Positions 25,606-33,808 of a stretch of DNA of 49,690 bases are shown here, one piece after another. The DNA is from an uncultured Pseudomonadota bacterium. GTDB taxonomy: Bacteria > Myxococcota_A > Bradymonadia > Bradymonadales > Bradymonadaceae. A program made the translations under genes and the position numbers. The notes under the pieces are model-generated. The model was given only the letters and a program-made list of their open reading frames with translations. It was not told the origin of the DNA and did no database searches. The stretch is taken from the NCBI GenBank assembly GCA_950059285.1, contig CATLTV010000012.1, forward strand, positions 1 through 49,690, written 5' to 3'. The stretch's first letter is position 1. Every line of letters starts with the position of its first letter.

Positions 25606-26984
25606 GTCTGGTGTCCTGTGTGTGTGTCATCTGTAGTTTGAGGAAGTGTGAGTTCCGCAACACATCCAGAGGAGTTGTCGTTACGGTTGGACAGGTGAAA
25701 TGAGCCGCCAAGTTGTTCGCACAACGAGCGAGCCAGAAAGAGCCCCATCCCCATACCTGCGCCAGTTGGTTTGGTTGTGAAGAATGGTTCCCCATAGCGA
25801 CCAAGATACTCATCGTCGAGGCCATCCCCATCATCGGTGAGGGTAAGCAACACGTGCTCTCCATGAGTACATGAGATGCGCAGTACAACGTGTTGTGCGT
25901 TGGCATCACGTGCGTTGCGTACAAGCTGTGATAGCATGGTGACGATGGCATTGACGGGCCATCTGATGTGGACCTCTCTGCACGATTCATCGAGTGCGAT
26001 ATTCACGTCAGGTAATTGAGTTTTTATGGTCACGATGAGCTCAAGGATTTGGAGAGAGGTCAGGTTTTCGCCCTTGATCTGACCTGCATCCAGAGCGAGC
26101 CTGTCCAGAATGGTTCGTGTTCGCAAGATCTCCTGATCGATGGCCTGTACTTCATCAAGCATATAGCCTACAAGCTTTCCATCCATACTCCCCAATGTGG
26201 CGTCATCCAGCATATGTCGCAGCTCGCCGTTTGCAATTTTGATCGTGGAGAGCGGCGTGCTCAACTCATGAGCGGCACCTGCTGCGATGGTAGCTAGCCC
26301 CAGAAGCTTTGCGCTCCTGTCAGCTCTGACACGTTCATACTCCAGCGCGCGTACAATCCTTGAGATCAGCGTGGTGATGACAAAAGCCATCAAGGTAAAC
26401 GCGATCCACATGCCATATAGGTGTGCGGAGAACGCAGATGTCTTTGGTGGCTCAGGCGTCGTCATCTGGTGGCCCGCGTGCATGGAGTGGTCCATCATCT
26501 GGTGATTCATCGCGCCATGATTCATCATATCATGTCCGCCAAACGCTTCGGGGAGTGGGACATGCCACACAAAGAGTAATCCATAGAGCAGTGACGTAAT
26601 CAGTGGAATCCACCAGATGCGGCTCCCCTTGAGCAGAATCGAGGCCATCATCACCTGTACAAGGTACAGAATGGAGAATGGATTTGAGGGGCCTCCTGCA
26701 AAGCCAAGAAAGACCGTTAACATGACAGCATCAAGCAGGAGCAACACCGAGATGTGATTGTATAACTGTATGGAAGTAAAGTTCTTTTTGAGTATGAAAC
26801 TTGAGATTAGAGTAATTACACCCAGCACACTCAGGGTCATTGTGGTCGTGAAGGATGGTGAGACAAGGTACAGCACGATGGCCACAACAAGCTCGGCAAG
26901 ACCTAGCCCGGAGCGGTAGTTCAAGTAAGAGGATGTCCCAAAGAAGTCACGTCTGTGACGCATGACAGGTGTGAAGTGTGGCAA
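25602..26984 (-). CDS. RegB-type sensor histidine kinase with Met/His-rich loop
   Basis: This 460-residue inner-membrane kinase has about six helices in residues 25-210. Helix 3-4 carries GGPSNPF (97-103), matching the RegB heptapeptide that binds quinone. Between helices 5 and 6, residues 151-174 contain six His and seven Met in 24 positions (HDMMNHGAMNHQMMDHSM...), a pattern like copper-binding loops. The phospho-acceptor is His239 in GAAHELSTPLSTI. The dimerisation helix reads EILRTRTIL where RegB has a cysteine, so the redox Cys is missing. N, G1 and G2 boxes are intact (Asn357, DDGDGLD, GAGMGMGLF). The start may be TTG at 26984, overlapping the barrel gene, or ATG at 26963. Confidence 0.9.
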   Translation of the reverse strand: MPHFTPVMRHRRDFFGTSSYLNYRSGLGLAELVVAIVLYLVSPSFTTTMTLSVLGVITLISSFILKKNFTSIQLYNHISVLLLLDAVMLTVFLGFAGGPSNPFSILYLVQVMMASILLKGSRIWWIPLITSLLYGLLFVWHVPLPEAFGGHDMMNHGAMNHQMMDHSMHAGHQMTTPEPPKTSAFSAHLYGMWIAFTLMAFVITTLISRIVRALEYERVRADRSAKLLGLATIAAGAAHELSTPLSTIKIANGELRHMLDDATLGSMDGKLVGYMLDEVQAIDQEILRTRTILDRLALDAGQIKGENLTSLQILELIVTIKTQLPDVNIALDESCREVHIRWPVNAIVTMLSQLVRNARDANAQHVVLRISCTHGEHVLLTLTDDGDGLDDEYLGRYGEPFFTTKPTGAGMGMGLFLARSLCEQLGGSFHLSNRNDNSSGCVAELTLPQTTDDTHTGHQT

Positions 26985-26986
26985 GA

Positions 26987-27808
26987 TTAAAACCAGAGCG
27001 CCAGGTTAGAGCTTAATGTTGTATCGCTACGATAACGATCTCCCCCGAGGGGTTGCTCCAGTCTGAGCGCCACTCGCCAGCTACGCTCCTTGTAAAGACC
27101 TGCTTCAAGTCGGCCCGTGGCGAGGTTTTGATAGTCTGAAGACCATGTCAGGATATAATCAACACCTGCGCTTGTGTAGTAACGTTTTGCCACAGGTACA
27201 TATGAGACTGTGAGCCTACTCATCAGTTCATGAGGCGCGTGCACCGAGAGCGGTGAGCCCTGATGTGATGCCTGAAGTTCCTCGTCTCCTTCTAGCGATA
27301 TACGCTCACTAAAAAGTGCATTAATCACGATAAATTTCAAAGGATTGGAGCTTGCTGCAACAAAGGGACTTAGCTCCACATGGCCTGCCCCAAGCGCATC
27401 CTCGGCAGAGCCCGTGGGAAGTTCCACGGCAGCACCTGCCGAGAGGATGAACTTTCCATGCTTGTCAGCAAATACCATGAATTTTGCGCTGACATCCATA
27501 TCGCCAAGGCCCATGGCAGCGCGTCCATCATCAAAGTTTACGCGCACCACAGGCGCGCGAACCATCAGAGAGAAGCGTTTGTGCAAGGCAAGCTCCACGG
27601 ATGTGGCCACGCTCCACCAGCGCCCTTGCTGATAGCTTGAGCCAAGGTCAAAGCGTGAGGTGCTAAGTTCAAGCTGGCCTACCGAGATGGGTTCAACCCA
27701 TGCGATGCCCGTGTCTGAAACGACGTGGTGTGCGGATGCAGTTGAAGATAAGAAGAGCCACAGCAGGGTAGTTGATGTGAATAACAGGGCACGTGTGTGA
27801 GGTAACAT
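26987..27808 (-). CDS. Predicted outer membrane beta-barrel protein
   Basis: This 273-residue protein has a cleavable signal (ALLFTSTTLLWLFLSSTASA, cut near residue 26 before HH). The mature part alternates polar and hydrophobic residues in about ten to twelve strands and ends in ALWF, a C-terminal aromatic typical of BAM-inserted barrels. It resembles the broad phenol-degradation MetA-like transporter group in style. The ATG at 27808 has AGGAGG seven bases upstream and overlaps the stop of the preceding lipoprotein by one base. In this cluster it might pass metal or a small ligand through the outer membrane; that is inference from the neighbours. Confidence 0.82.
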   Translation of the reverse strand: MLPHTRALLFTSTTLLWLFLSSTASAHHVVSDTGIAWVEPISVGQLELSTSRFDLGSSYQQGRWWSVATSVELALHKRFSLMVRAPVVRVNFDDGRAAMGLGDMDVSAKFMVFADKHGKFILSAGAAVELPTGSAEDALGAGHVELSPFVAASSNPLKFIVINALFSERISLEGDEELQASHQGSPLSVHAPHELMSRLTVSYVPVAKRYYTSAGVDYILTWSSDYQNLATGRLEAGLYKERSWRVALRLEQPLGGDRYRSDTTLSSNLALWF

Positions 27809-28527
27809 CAGTGAACCTCCTGTGTGCTCTCCATCGCCCATGCGCCAGACATACGTGTGAGCAAGGTTCGCCCACTGTCATCGATGTTCTCAGGGAGCTT
27901 GTCTGCAAGGAGCTGATCCAGGTCGAGCTTGATCGTTATGGTGTGGTGTTGATCCTGTTCTACACCAAAGGTCCAGGTTGATTCATCAAGCGTAAAGGTG
28001 TGGTCTGTGCGGAGTGTGGCGAGGGCCATGGTGTGATCGTTATCGTCGCGATAGTAGATGCTGTGGTCTTCTACAAAGCTATTTTTGGCAGACAGGTTAT
28101 AGGCATCATCATCGGCAGGACCCACATCGACCTTGAGTGCACAGTAACTGTCTGGTGGAGGTTCAAAGGTTGCGAGTTCCATGGTCTGGAGCTGGTGAAG
28201 TCCAATAATATTGGGCACGCCCTGGCGAATGGGAGTCGTTGGGCCATGCGCATAAGAATTTGAAATAAATGATATATTTTCAAATATTTTGCTCAATGGT
28301 ACAGGCACATTGGAGAGCTGTGCATCGCATGGGATAAGCTCCACGGCATCGACCACGATCCAGAGTTCCTGAGATGCGAGCGCATCTACAACAGCTTGAT
28401 CGTGAAGAGTGGGCTCAAGTTCAATACGCACCTGATGCTCAGGCCAGTTGGACCTGATGGTACAACTGGCCTGAGTCGCAAGTACGATGCTCAAGAGACC
28501 ATAATTGAGCACGGTACGAGATGACAT
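27808..28527 (-). CDS. Lipoprotein of the MbnP cluster, unknown function
   Basis: This is a 239-residue protein with a lipoprotein signal ending in TQASC (Cys22). The mature sequence is acidic with predicted beta strands, has two further cysteines (LIPCDAQ and SYCALKV) and several His/Asp residues (DDNDHTM, EQDQHHTITI). No family is recognised, but its layout resembles the accessory proteins that accompany MbnP-like genes. It starts ten bases after the MbnP stop and its own stop overlaps the barrel gene, so the three are tightly coupled. A metal-binding or chaperone role is only suggested by the context. Confidence 0.78.
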   Translation of the reverse strand: MSSRTVLNYGLLSIVLATQASCTIRSNWPEHQVRIELEPTLHDQAVVDALASQELWIVVDAVELIPCDAQLSNVPVPLSKIFENISFISNSYAHGPTTPIRQGVPNIIGLHQLQTMELATFEPPPDSYCALKVDVGPADDDAYNLSAKNSFVEDHSIYYRDDNDHTMALATLRTDHTFTLDESTWTFGVEQDQHHTITIKLDLDQLLADKLPENIDDSGRTLLTRMSGAWAMESTQEVH

Positions 28528-28536
28528 GATAAAGAC

Positions 28537-29499
28537 TCAGTGGTGAGCGTGTTCGGAATCGGCGTCACCTGTTGAGGTGTCTGCGCCCGAGTTTGAGAGG
28601 CTGTCGATATCGACGTTGGATGTTGTGTCAGTCAGCGTCATCATGAGCTGAGCATCGGGTTTGTAGGTGCCAAGCTCGTGGCTCACGCCCATGGCGTCAA
28701 AGATGGGACCACAACTTTCGGTGTCAGGTGATGACATGCACACCACGGACTTGTCCTCGTTGGGTGTGAGGTCAAGATCAGTGAAGAGTGGTGCGATATC
28801 AACCTTGATGACATGTTGTGTGGGGTCATTTCCTTCAAGGCGGAACTGGGCTTTGTTGGGTTTTGTACAGGAGGAGATGTCTCCAAGTTCGCCCATACAA
28901 CCTGTGCTCCCAAGGTGAATACGCAGACCTGCTGCACCATCAACCTTACCATCAAGGCGCAGGAACTTTCGGCCACCTTGCCAGCTCCAGAACATGCTTG
29001 GCAGGTTCAATGGACTTGGTAGAGCAGTGACATCTTCATGGTTCAGCTCAAAGGGAATGCCGATGGTTGCTTCCACGCCCTTGTAATCGCCATGAGGGGC
29101 CTTGATATGGACAGCTGTGCGTGTTGCTGCGGTGCCGTTTGAGCAACTTCCTGTGCCATCCTCAAAGTCAATCATCGCGACGTTTGAAACTTGCCAGGGC
29201 TCTTCATCAACAATCTGTGCAGGGACAAGGTTACCATCGGCATCAATGAGGTTGATTTCGGAGATGTAAAATTTAAAGTCTGTAAACTCTACGCTGCTTT
29301 GCCCTGTACCAAGAGTGTAAGAGGTGTCACAGGAGAACATGTCATCGCCCACATGAGCCATGAATGAGAGCGCCATGTCATGCGTATGTGTGGTGTCTTC
29401 TGTGGTGCCAGCGTTGTCTTCACCGCCACCGCAGGCAGAGAGAAGAGAGAGTGTGACAAGAGATGCGAGCGCGAGCTTTGTGGTGTGTTGTATCATCAT
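28537..29499 (-). CDS. MbnP family copper-binding lipoprotein
   Basis: This 320-residue protein has lipobox SAC (Cys23) and then the MbnP/MXAN_0976 family pattern. Landmarks are DFKFYISEINLI (74-85), VAMIDFEDG, IPFELNHED (148-156), PLNLPSMFWSWQGGRKFLRLD (163-183), HLGSTGC (195-201) and CMSSPDTESC (254-263). Six cysteines (57, 119, 201, 211, 254, 263) fit the family's multi-Cys layout. Family members bind copper, and in methanotrophs a tryptophan is converted to kynurenine by the di-heme partner MbnH. Both ends are His-rich (THTHD and EHAHH). No MbnH-like CxxCH protein is encoded in the window. It is the first gene of the five-gene cluster; its ribosome site is weak. Confidence 0.88.
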   Translation of the reverse strand: MMIQHTTKLALASLVTLSLLSACGGGEDNAGTTEDTTHTHDMALSFMAHVGDDMFSCDTSYTLGTGQSSVEFTDFKFYISEINLIDADGNLVPAQIVDEEPWQVSNVAMIDFEDGTGSCSNGTAATRTAVHIKAPHGDYKGVEATIGIPFELNHEDVTALPSPLNLPSMFWSWQGGRKFLRLDGKVDGAAGLRIHLGSTGCMGELGDISSCTKPNKAQFRLEGNDPTQHVIKVDIAPLFTDLDLTPNEDKSVVCMSSPDTESCGPIFDAMGVSHELGTYKPDAQLMMTLTDTTSNVDIDSLSNSGADTSTGDADSEHAHH

Positions 29500-29529
29500 A
29501 AGTCGTTCAGTGTAGATGGGTTATGAACA

Positions 29530-29547
29530 GGGGGCGTTGACGCCCCC
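29530..29547. terminator. GC-rich hairpin between the esterase and MbnP genes
   Basis: GGGGGCG and CGCCCCC pair around TTGA, and an outer 8-base pair (CGTTCAGT with ACTGAACG) extends the structure to about 29508-29563. It lies upstream of the MbnP gene and past the esterase stop, so it may insulate the two. Confidence 0.65.
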
Positions 29548-29659
29548 TTCCTTGTACTGAACGGCACTATAGAGATGAGGTTTAGCGTTGAAAAGGTGGC
29601 AGATTGTCGCCAGCTTAAGTGATTGAATATCAATCAATTTTCATGCAAGCGAAGACAGG

Positions 29660-30727
29660 CTAAAACTGTTTGAAAAATTCCCAAAATGCCTGTGTGCCCT
29701 CGGCAGGCCAGATGTGACCATCGGGGTGTTCGCAGTAGTGTACAGGTGTTCCAGAGTCACAGTCATCATAGGCCACGCAGATATCAGGAGTGGTCACCAT
29801 GCTGGTGTCACTGCATCCTGCGCGCTCGCGGAAGAAGTTCAGGTAGTTTGTCCTGCCCTGTTCCTGTTCCATGGCTCCGATGCTGATCCACGCGGCAGGT
29901 GTGTTGATGCAATCAGCCTGGTCAAAGTAGATGACCGAGCCGCCAACAGCGATGGCGCGGATATCATCGCGACGACAGCCAAGCACGCCTGAGAACGAGC
30001 CACCACCACTGAAGCCCATGGAGAACATGCGTTCGGAGTCCACACAGAGGTTGTCCTTGAGGTCAGTGACAATCCTGTCAAAGTATCGCAGCTCCATCTC
30101 AACACGTGCTGGCCATGTTTCACGCGCCATATTGTAGTCTCGCCATTGATTATCTATCGCAGAGGCGACGACAAGGATGGCCTGGTCTTTCAAGACCGAG
30201 CGAATGTCACGGTCTCCGCTGCCTGTGGTGTCCCAGTAGGAAGGGTTTCCGCCATTGCCATGCAATGCAAACACCACGGGCCAGGGTCGCTGAGGATCAT
30301 AGTTTTCAGGCAACCGCAAAATGTAGCGGCGTGAGAGTTCATCAGACATAAAGGTCTGCTCGCCTTCGGTCAGTCCTGCGGGTTGAGCGCATCCTGGCGA
30401 GGCAAGTGGTGCTGCCATATCGGCCATATCAACCATATCTGACATGTCGGTCATATCAGAGGGAGTGGTCATGTCAGCCATATCGATGGATGGCATATCG
30501 ACAGAGGCGTCCTCTGATGAGGGCATGTCTGACATGTCAGACATGCCCTCATCAGGGGTCGTGGAGCTATCTGGAGAGCTGTCCAGAGAGGTTGCAGGCA
30601 TATCCAGAGTGCCCTGATCCAGAGGGTCTGACAGGTTGTTTTTGTAGCGTTGTTCGTCGAGATTTCCAGTGCAGGAGATTTCGATGAGCAAGGAGAGGGC
30701 AAGAATGGTTGCAACTTTCGTTTTCAA
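29660..30727 (-). CDS. Lipoprotein esterase of the PHB-depolymerase/feruloyl esterase group
   Basis: This 355-residue protein has a lipobox (IEISC, Cys19), an Asp/Met-rich low-complexity linker (about 65-105, repeats such as DMADM and DMSDM), and an alpha/beta hydrolase domain. The oxyanion strand is VVFALHGNGG, the nucleophile Ser sits in MGFSGGGS, and a late CEHPDGHIWP supplies the likely His. Surface-bound esterase activity on an aromatic ester or short polyester is expected from the group; the substrate is unknown. It lies 15 bases after the LysR gene on the same strand, so it is probably cotranscribed with that regulator. Confidence 0.85.
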   Translation of the reverse strand: MKTKVATILALSLLIEISCTGNLDEQRYKNNLSDPLDQGTLDMPATSLDSSPDSSTTPDEGMSDMSDMPSSEDASVDMPSIDMADMTTPSDMTDMSDMVDMADMAAPLASPGCAQPAGLTEGEQTFMSDELSRRYILRLPENYDPQRPWPVVFALHGNGGNPSYWDTTGSGDRDIRSVLKDQAILVVASAIDNQWRDYNMARETWPARVEMELRYFDRIVTDLKDNLCVDSERMFSMGFSGGGSFSGVLGCRRDDIRAIAVGGSVIYFDQADCINTPAAWISIGAMEQEQGRTNYLNFFRERAGCSDTSMVTTPDICVAYDDCDSGTPVHYCEHPDGHIWPAEGTQAFWEFFKQF

Positions 30728-30742
30728 AACAAGGCCTTGGTT

Positions 30743-31657
30743 TTAGTGACGAGGGTCTTGAAGCGATTTTTCCATGAGCACGTCAATCACGGCTTGCACG
30801 GCAGGCTTATCTTTGGTGTCCGAAGTGTAGAGTAGCGAAAATGAGCGTGTACAGCCACCATAAGGACGCAATACTTCGACAAGTCGACCTGCCTTGAGGT
30901 CGGTCTCCACAAGGAAGTGGTAGGTTTGAATAAAGCCTGCGCCAGCCTTGGCGAGTGCGATCATGGTCTGGAGGTCATCATGGATGAGGATGGATGATGG
31001 GGGGATAAGAACATCAGGAGAGGGTGAGAAGGTCCAGGGGAGTACCTTGGTGCTGCCCACACGACTTGAGAGCACGCAGTGGTGTTGCTCAAGCTCCATG
31101 GGGAGTTGGGGTTCGCCGTGAGCCTTGATGTAGGAGGGCGCGACGAAGACACCCAGTGAGAAGTCACCGAGTTTGCGTTGGGTGACGTTGGCTTTCTTGC
31201 GCACATCACCTTCCTGAATGGCGAGGTCAAAACCCTGCTCCACAAAGTCCTTGTTCTGGTTTGAGATCTTGAGGTCAAGCTTGACCTCGGGCAGACGCTT
31301 TTGGAGGTCAAGCATCCAGTGCGCGAGTCGATGTTGTGCAAAGGAGGAGGGTACGCTCAGCTTGACTGTGCCCTGAATGTTTGCCTTTGCGGAAGGGTGC
31401 AAGGCCTGTTCGGCATCAAGAAGAGCCTGTAGAGCGTTGCGTGCGGACTCATAATAGATGCGACCTTCTTCGGTGGCGTTGAGCTGTCGTGTGTTTCGTC
31501 GAAAGAGGCTGACACCAAGATCTTGCTCCAGCCGACCCACGGCACGACTCACTGCCTGAGGCGTCACATCGAGTGACTTTGCAGCCTCGGTAAAGTTGCC
31601 AAGTTCATAGGTCAGACAGAACGCCTGGATGCCAGATAGGTTTGCTTGAACGATCAT
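30743..31657 (-). CDS. LysR family transcription regulator
   Basis: This 304-residue regulator has the N-terminal winged helix-turn-helix (FTEAAKSLDVTPQAVSRAVG, about 21-40) and a LysR substrate domain. The RNTRQLNATEEGRIYYE segment ends the DNA-binding part, as in the family. It resembles the AaeR/DmlR-like branch, whose members often respond to organic acids or aromatics. A GGTAAGA ribosome site precedes the ATG. It is followed by the esterase gene and is divergent from the TetR gene across 256 bases. The effector is unknown. Confidence 0.9.
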   Translation of the reverse strand: MIVQANLSGIQAFCLTYELGNFTEAAKSLDVTPQAVSRAVGRLEQDLGVSLFRRNTRQLNATEEGRIYYESARNALQALLDAEQALHPSAKANIQGTVKLSVPSSFAQHRLAHWMLDLQKRLPEVKLDLKISNQNKDFVEQGFDLAIQEGDVRKKANVTQRKLGDFSLGVFVAPSYIKAHGEPQLPMELEQHHCVLSSRVGSTKVLPWTFSPSPDVLIPPSSILIHDDLQTMIALAKAGAGFIQTYHFLVETDLKAGRLVEVLRPYGGCTRSFSLLYTSDTKDKPAVQAVIDVLMEKSLQDPRH

Positions 31658-31811
31658 TTTTAATCTTACCTTTTGTCACAAATTAATCATCGATTTGTAC
31701 ATCAAACACACCCATATCTTGCCTCGATTTATGGCGCTGTCAAGGCTGATTTATGGTGTAGGTGAGTGTATCGGTCTTGAGGTCAGGAGGCAAAAAAAGA
31801 GCGTGTGGTGC

Positions 31812-31880
31812 TTGACAACACCAGGACATGTGCTCAATATAAACAATGATTAAAACAATGTTTTAATCATTGTTTATATT
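31812..31880 (+). promoter_or_regulatory. Promoter and 45-bp palindromic operator of the TetR gene
   Basis: A consensus TTGACA (31812-31817) is followed after 20 bases by TATAAA (31838-31843). A palindrome with 22-base arms around one base (31836-31880) overlaps that -10 box; within it, AACAATGATTAAAAC is mirrored. Its place just before the TetR gene suggests autorepression, though the spacer is longer than the usual 16-18. Confidence 0.55.
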
Positions 31881-31913
31881 TTGATCTAAAGCTTTCATAT
31901 CAAAGGATTATTC

Positions 31914-32480
31914 GTGAGTAATGATGACCCAAAAAAGCGGCTGATGACCGCTGCCATGGCCTTCCTACAGCAGGGCCAGACGCCCACCGTCAGAGAGCTT
32001 GCAGCCAAAGCTGATGTCAACATCGCCTCGATCAATTACTACTTCAATGGCAAGGATAACCTCATCGCTCAGGCCCTTGATGAAGCCGCCGTTCAAGATC
32101 TCGAACGATGGTTTGAGAGCGCACTTGATGACTCCCTCTCCATTCGCGATCAGCTCATCAAGCTCACCCATTTCCTCGCCAGGGTTCACCACAACTACAG
32201 TAAAATTGCTCGCCTTCAACTCACCCTCGTGGCCTTCAAAGACCTTCCTGAAAAGGCCACCTCGTTGGCGATCAAAAAGCTCGCGGAGTTGATCGCGCGA
32301 AGGCTCTTCCTCCCACCCGAGACTCCTGTGTGTATGCTCAAGGCATCCACCCTGATGGCCTCCTTGCATTACCTCTCTATCTTCCATCACCAGTACCACG
32401 AGATGACGGGTCAGGACGTCTCCTCACCCGAAGCACTTGAAGCTCACACCATGCGTCTGCTCGAAACACTCGGGCTCTAA
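31914..32480 (+). CDS. TetR family transcription regulator
   Basis: This is a 188-residue regulator. The N-terminal helix-turn-helix reads TVRELAAKADVNIASINYYF (about 25-44), the normal TetR pattern with the YYF end. The ligand domain is all-helical and has no recognisable subtype. The start is GTG with AAAGGA seven bases upstream. A DUF3089 lipoprotein gene begins 18 bases after its stop, so the two form an operon. The palindrome overlapping the -10 region is a likely operator. Confidence 0.9.
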   Translation: MSNDDPKKRLMTAAMAFLQQGQTPTVRELAAKADVNIASINYYFNGKDNLIAQALDEAAVQDLERWFESALDDSLSIRDQLIKLTHFLARVHHNYSKIARLQLTLVAFKDLPEKATSLAIKKLAELIARRLFLPPETPVCMLKASTLMASLHYLSIFHHQYHEMTGQDVSSPEALEAHTMRLLETLGL

Positions 32481-32497
32481 CCACAAAGGACATCGCC

Positions 32498-33712
32498 ATG
32501 CGTCACACAATAAAACACACTCCTCACACCTACTTCTACGCCACGGGTCTCATACTTGTCCTTGTCATGATGGGATGCTCCCCGGGGTGTTTTCTCAAGC
32601 CCGATGCACGCTACGATGCGGCGACGCTTAGCCATACCCCTGATTATAGCAATCAAGACAACTGGGCCGCGCTACCTACCACGGAAGATCAGGCGGATTT
32701 TGTCCCCAAGGGTGAGGTAGATTCACAGGATACCGCCAAGGCGGACACATTTTATGTGTATCCAACTGCTTGGTTTGACAAGGAAATTTGGAACGATACA
32801 CTCGCTAATCGCGGTGCCAATGAGGTCGTGGATGAGATCCTCATGGCGAGCCAGGCAAGCGTGTTCAATCGCTGCTGTAGAGTCTATGCGCCGCGTTATC
32901 GACAGACCTCGATTGTCGCGTTCTATGGTGAAACAGAGGATGCGCAGCTGTCGTTTGAGGTTGCTTACAGCGATGTGAAGCGCGCGTTTGAGACGTTTAT
33001 TCGCACCATGAATGACGATCGACCCTTTATTATTGCATCTCACAGCCAGGGGAGCATGCACGCGATGCGTTTGCTCGCCATGATCGATGCAGATGAGTCC
33101 CTGAGATCGCGCATGGTCGCAGCTTATGTCCCTGGCTTTGCGTTGCCTGACTCTTTTTATGGCACAGAATACAAGCACCTCAAGCCATGTGAGAGCGCTA
33201 CACAGACGGGATGTATTGCATCATGGAACACCTTCAAGGAAGGCTCAAAAATTACAGGTCTTGAGCCACTACAGCACTGGAAAGGCGACAGGCTCGTCAA
33301 GATCTCGCCCGAGGAGCCTCGCCAGTGCACCAACCCCATAACCTGGTCTGGCACATCGCAAAACAACACGGGCAAGCCCTCTGATATCGAGCAACATCTG
33401 GGTGCCGTGGAGATGATTAATAGCGGCGAGGATATCTCGTTTACAAAGTATGTCCTGAAGAATGAAGCGGTTGGGGTGGATATCACGGGGCTGAAGGCTC
33501 CTCGGGCAAAGATGCTGTCAGCCACATGTGAAGGGGGCGTCTTGCGTGTGCCTGATGTCGGCAAGCTCGACTGGCCCGAAGAAGAGACCGAGCGTGGTAA
33601 TTATCACCTGATGGATTATGAGTTGTTTTACATGGATGTACGCGCCAACGCGGTGCAACGTGTCGAGGCGTTTCTGAGCAAAAATACACCTGAGCCACCA
33701 CAGGAGCCTTGA
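32498..33712 (+). CDS. DUF3089 lipoprotein, alpha/beta-hydrolase-like
   Basis: This is a 404-residue protein. A lipoprotein signal ends in VMMGC (Cys27). The DUF3089 pattern follows: PDYSNQDNWAALP (49-61), DTFYVYPTAWFDKEIWND (83-100), a CCRVYAPRYRQ segment and ASHSQGSMHAMRLL, where Ser183 sits at the nucleophile elbow of an alpha/beta hydrolase. The family is often annotated as a probable lipase or esterase-like protein with no proven substrate. A final part (about 290-400) is also typical in length. It is cotranscribed with a TetR regulator, which probably controls it. Confidence 0.86.
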   Translation: MRHTIKHTPHTYFYATGLILVLVMMGCSPGCFLKPDARYDAATLSHTPDYSNQDNWAALPTTEDQADFVPKGEVDSQDTAKADTFYVYPTAWFDKEIWNDTLANRGANEVVDEILMASQASVFNRCCRVYAPRYRQTSIVAFYGETEDAQLSFEVAYSDVKRAFETFIRTMNDDRPFIIASHSQGSMHAMRLLAMIDADESLRSRMVAAYVPGFALPDSFYGTEYKHLKPCESATQTGCIASWNTFKEGSKITGLEPLQHWKGDRLVKISPEEPRQCTNPITWSGTSQNNTGKPSDIEQHLGAVEMINSGEDISFTKYVLKNEAVGVDITGLKAPRAKMLSATCEGGVLRVPDVGKLDWPEEETERGNYHLMDYELFYMDVRANAVQRVEAFLSKNTPEPPQEP

Positions 33713-33808
33713 ATATTCGTAAATCGACAGCGTATAACCTTGTGACCAGAACACAGGATAGATCCTACGATCTTGAAGATTTAAGCGTATGAATTAAAAG
33801 GGTTATTT

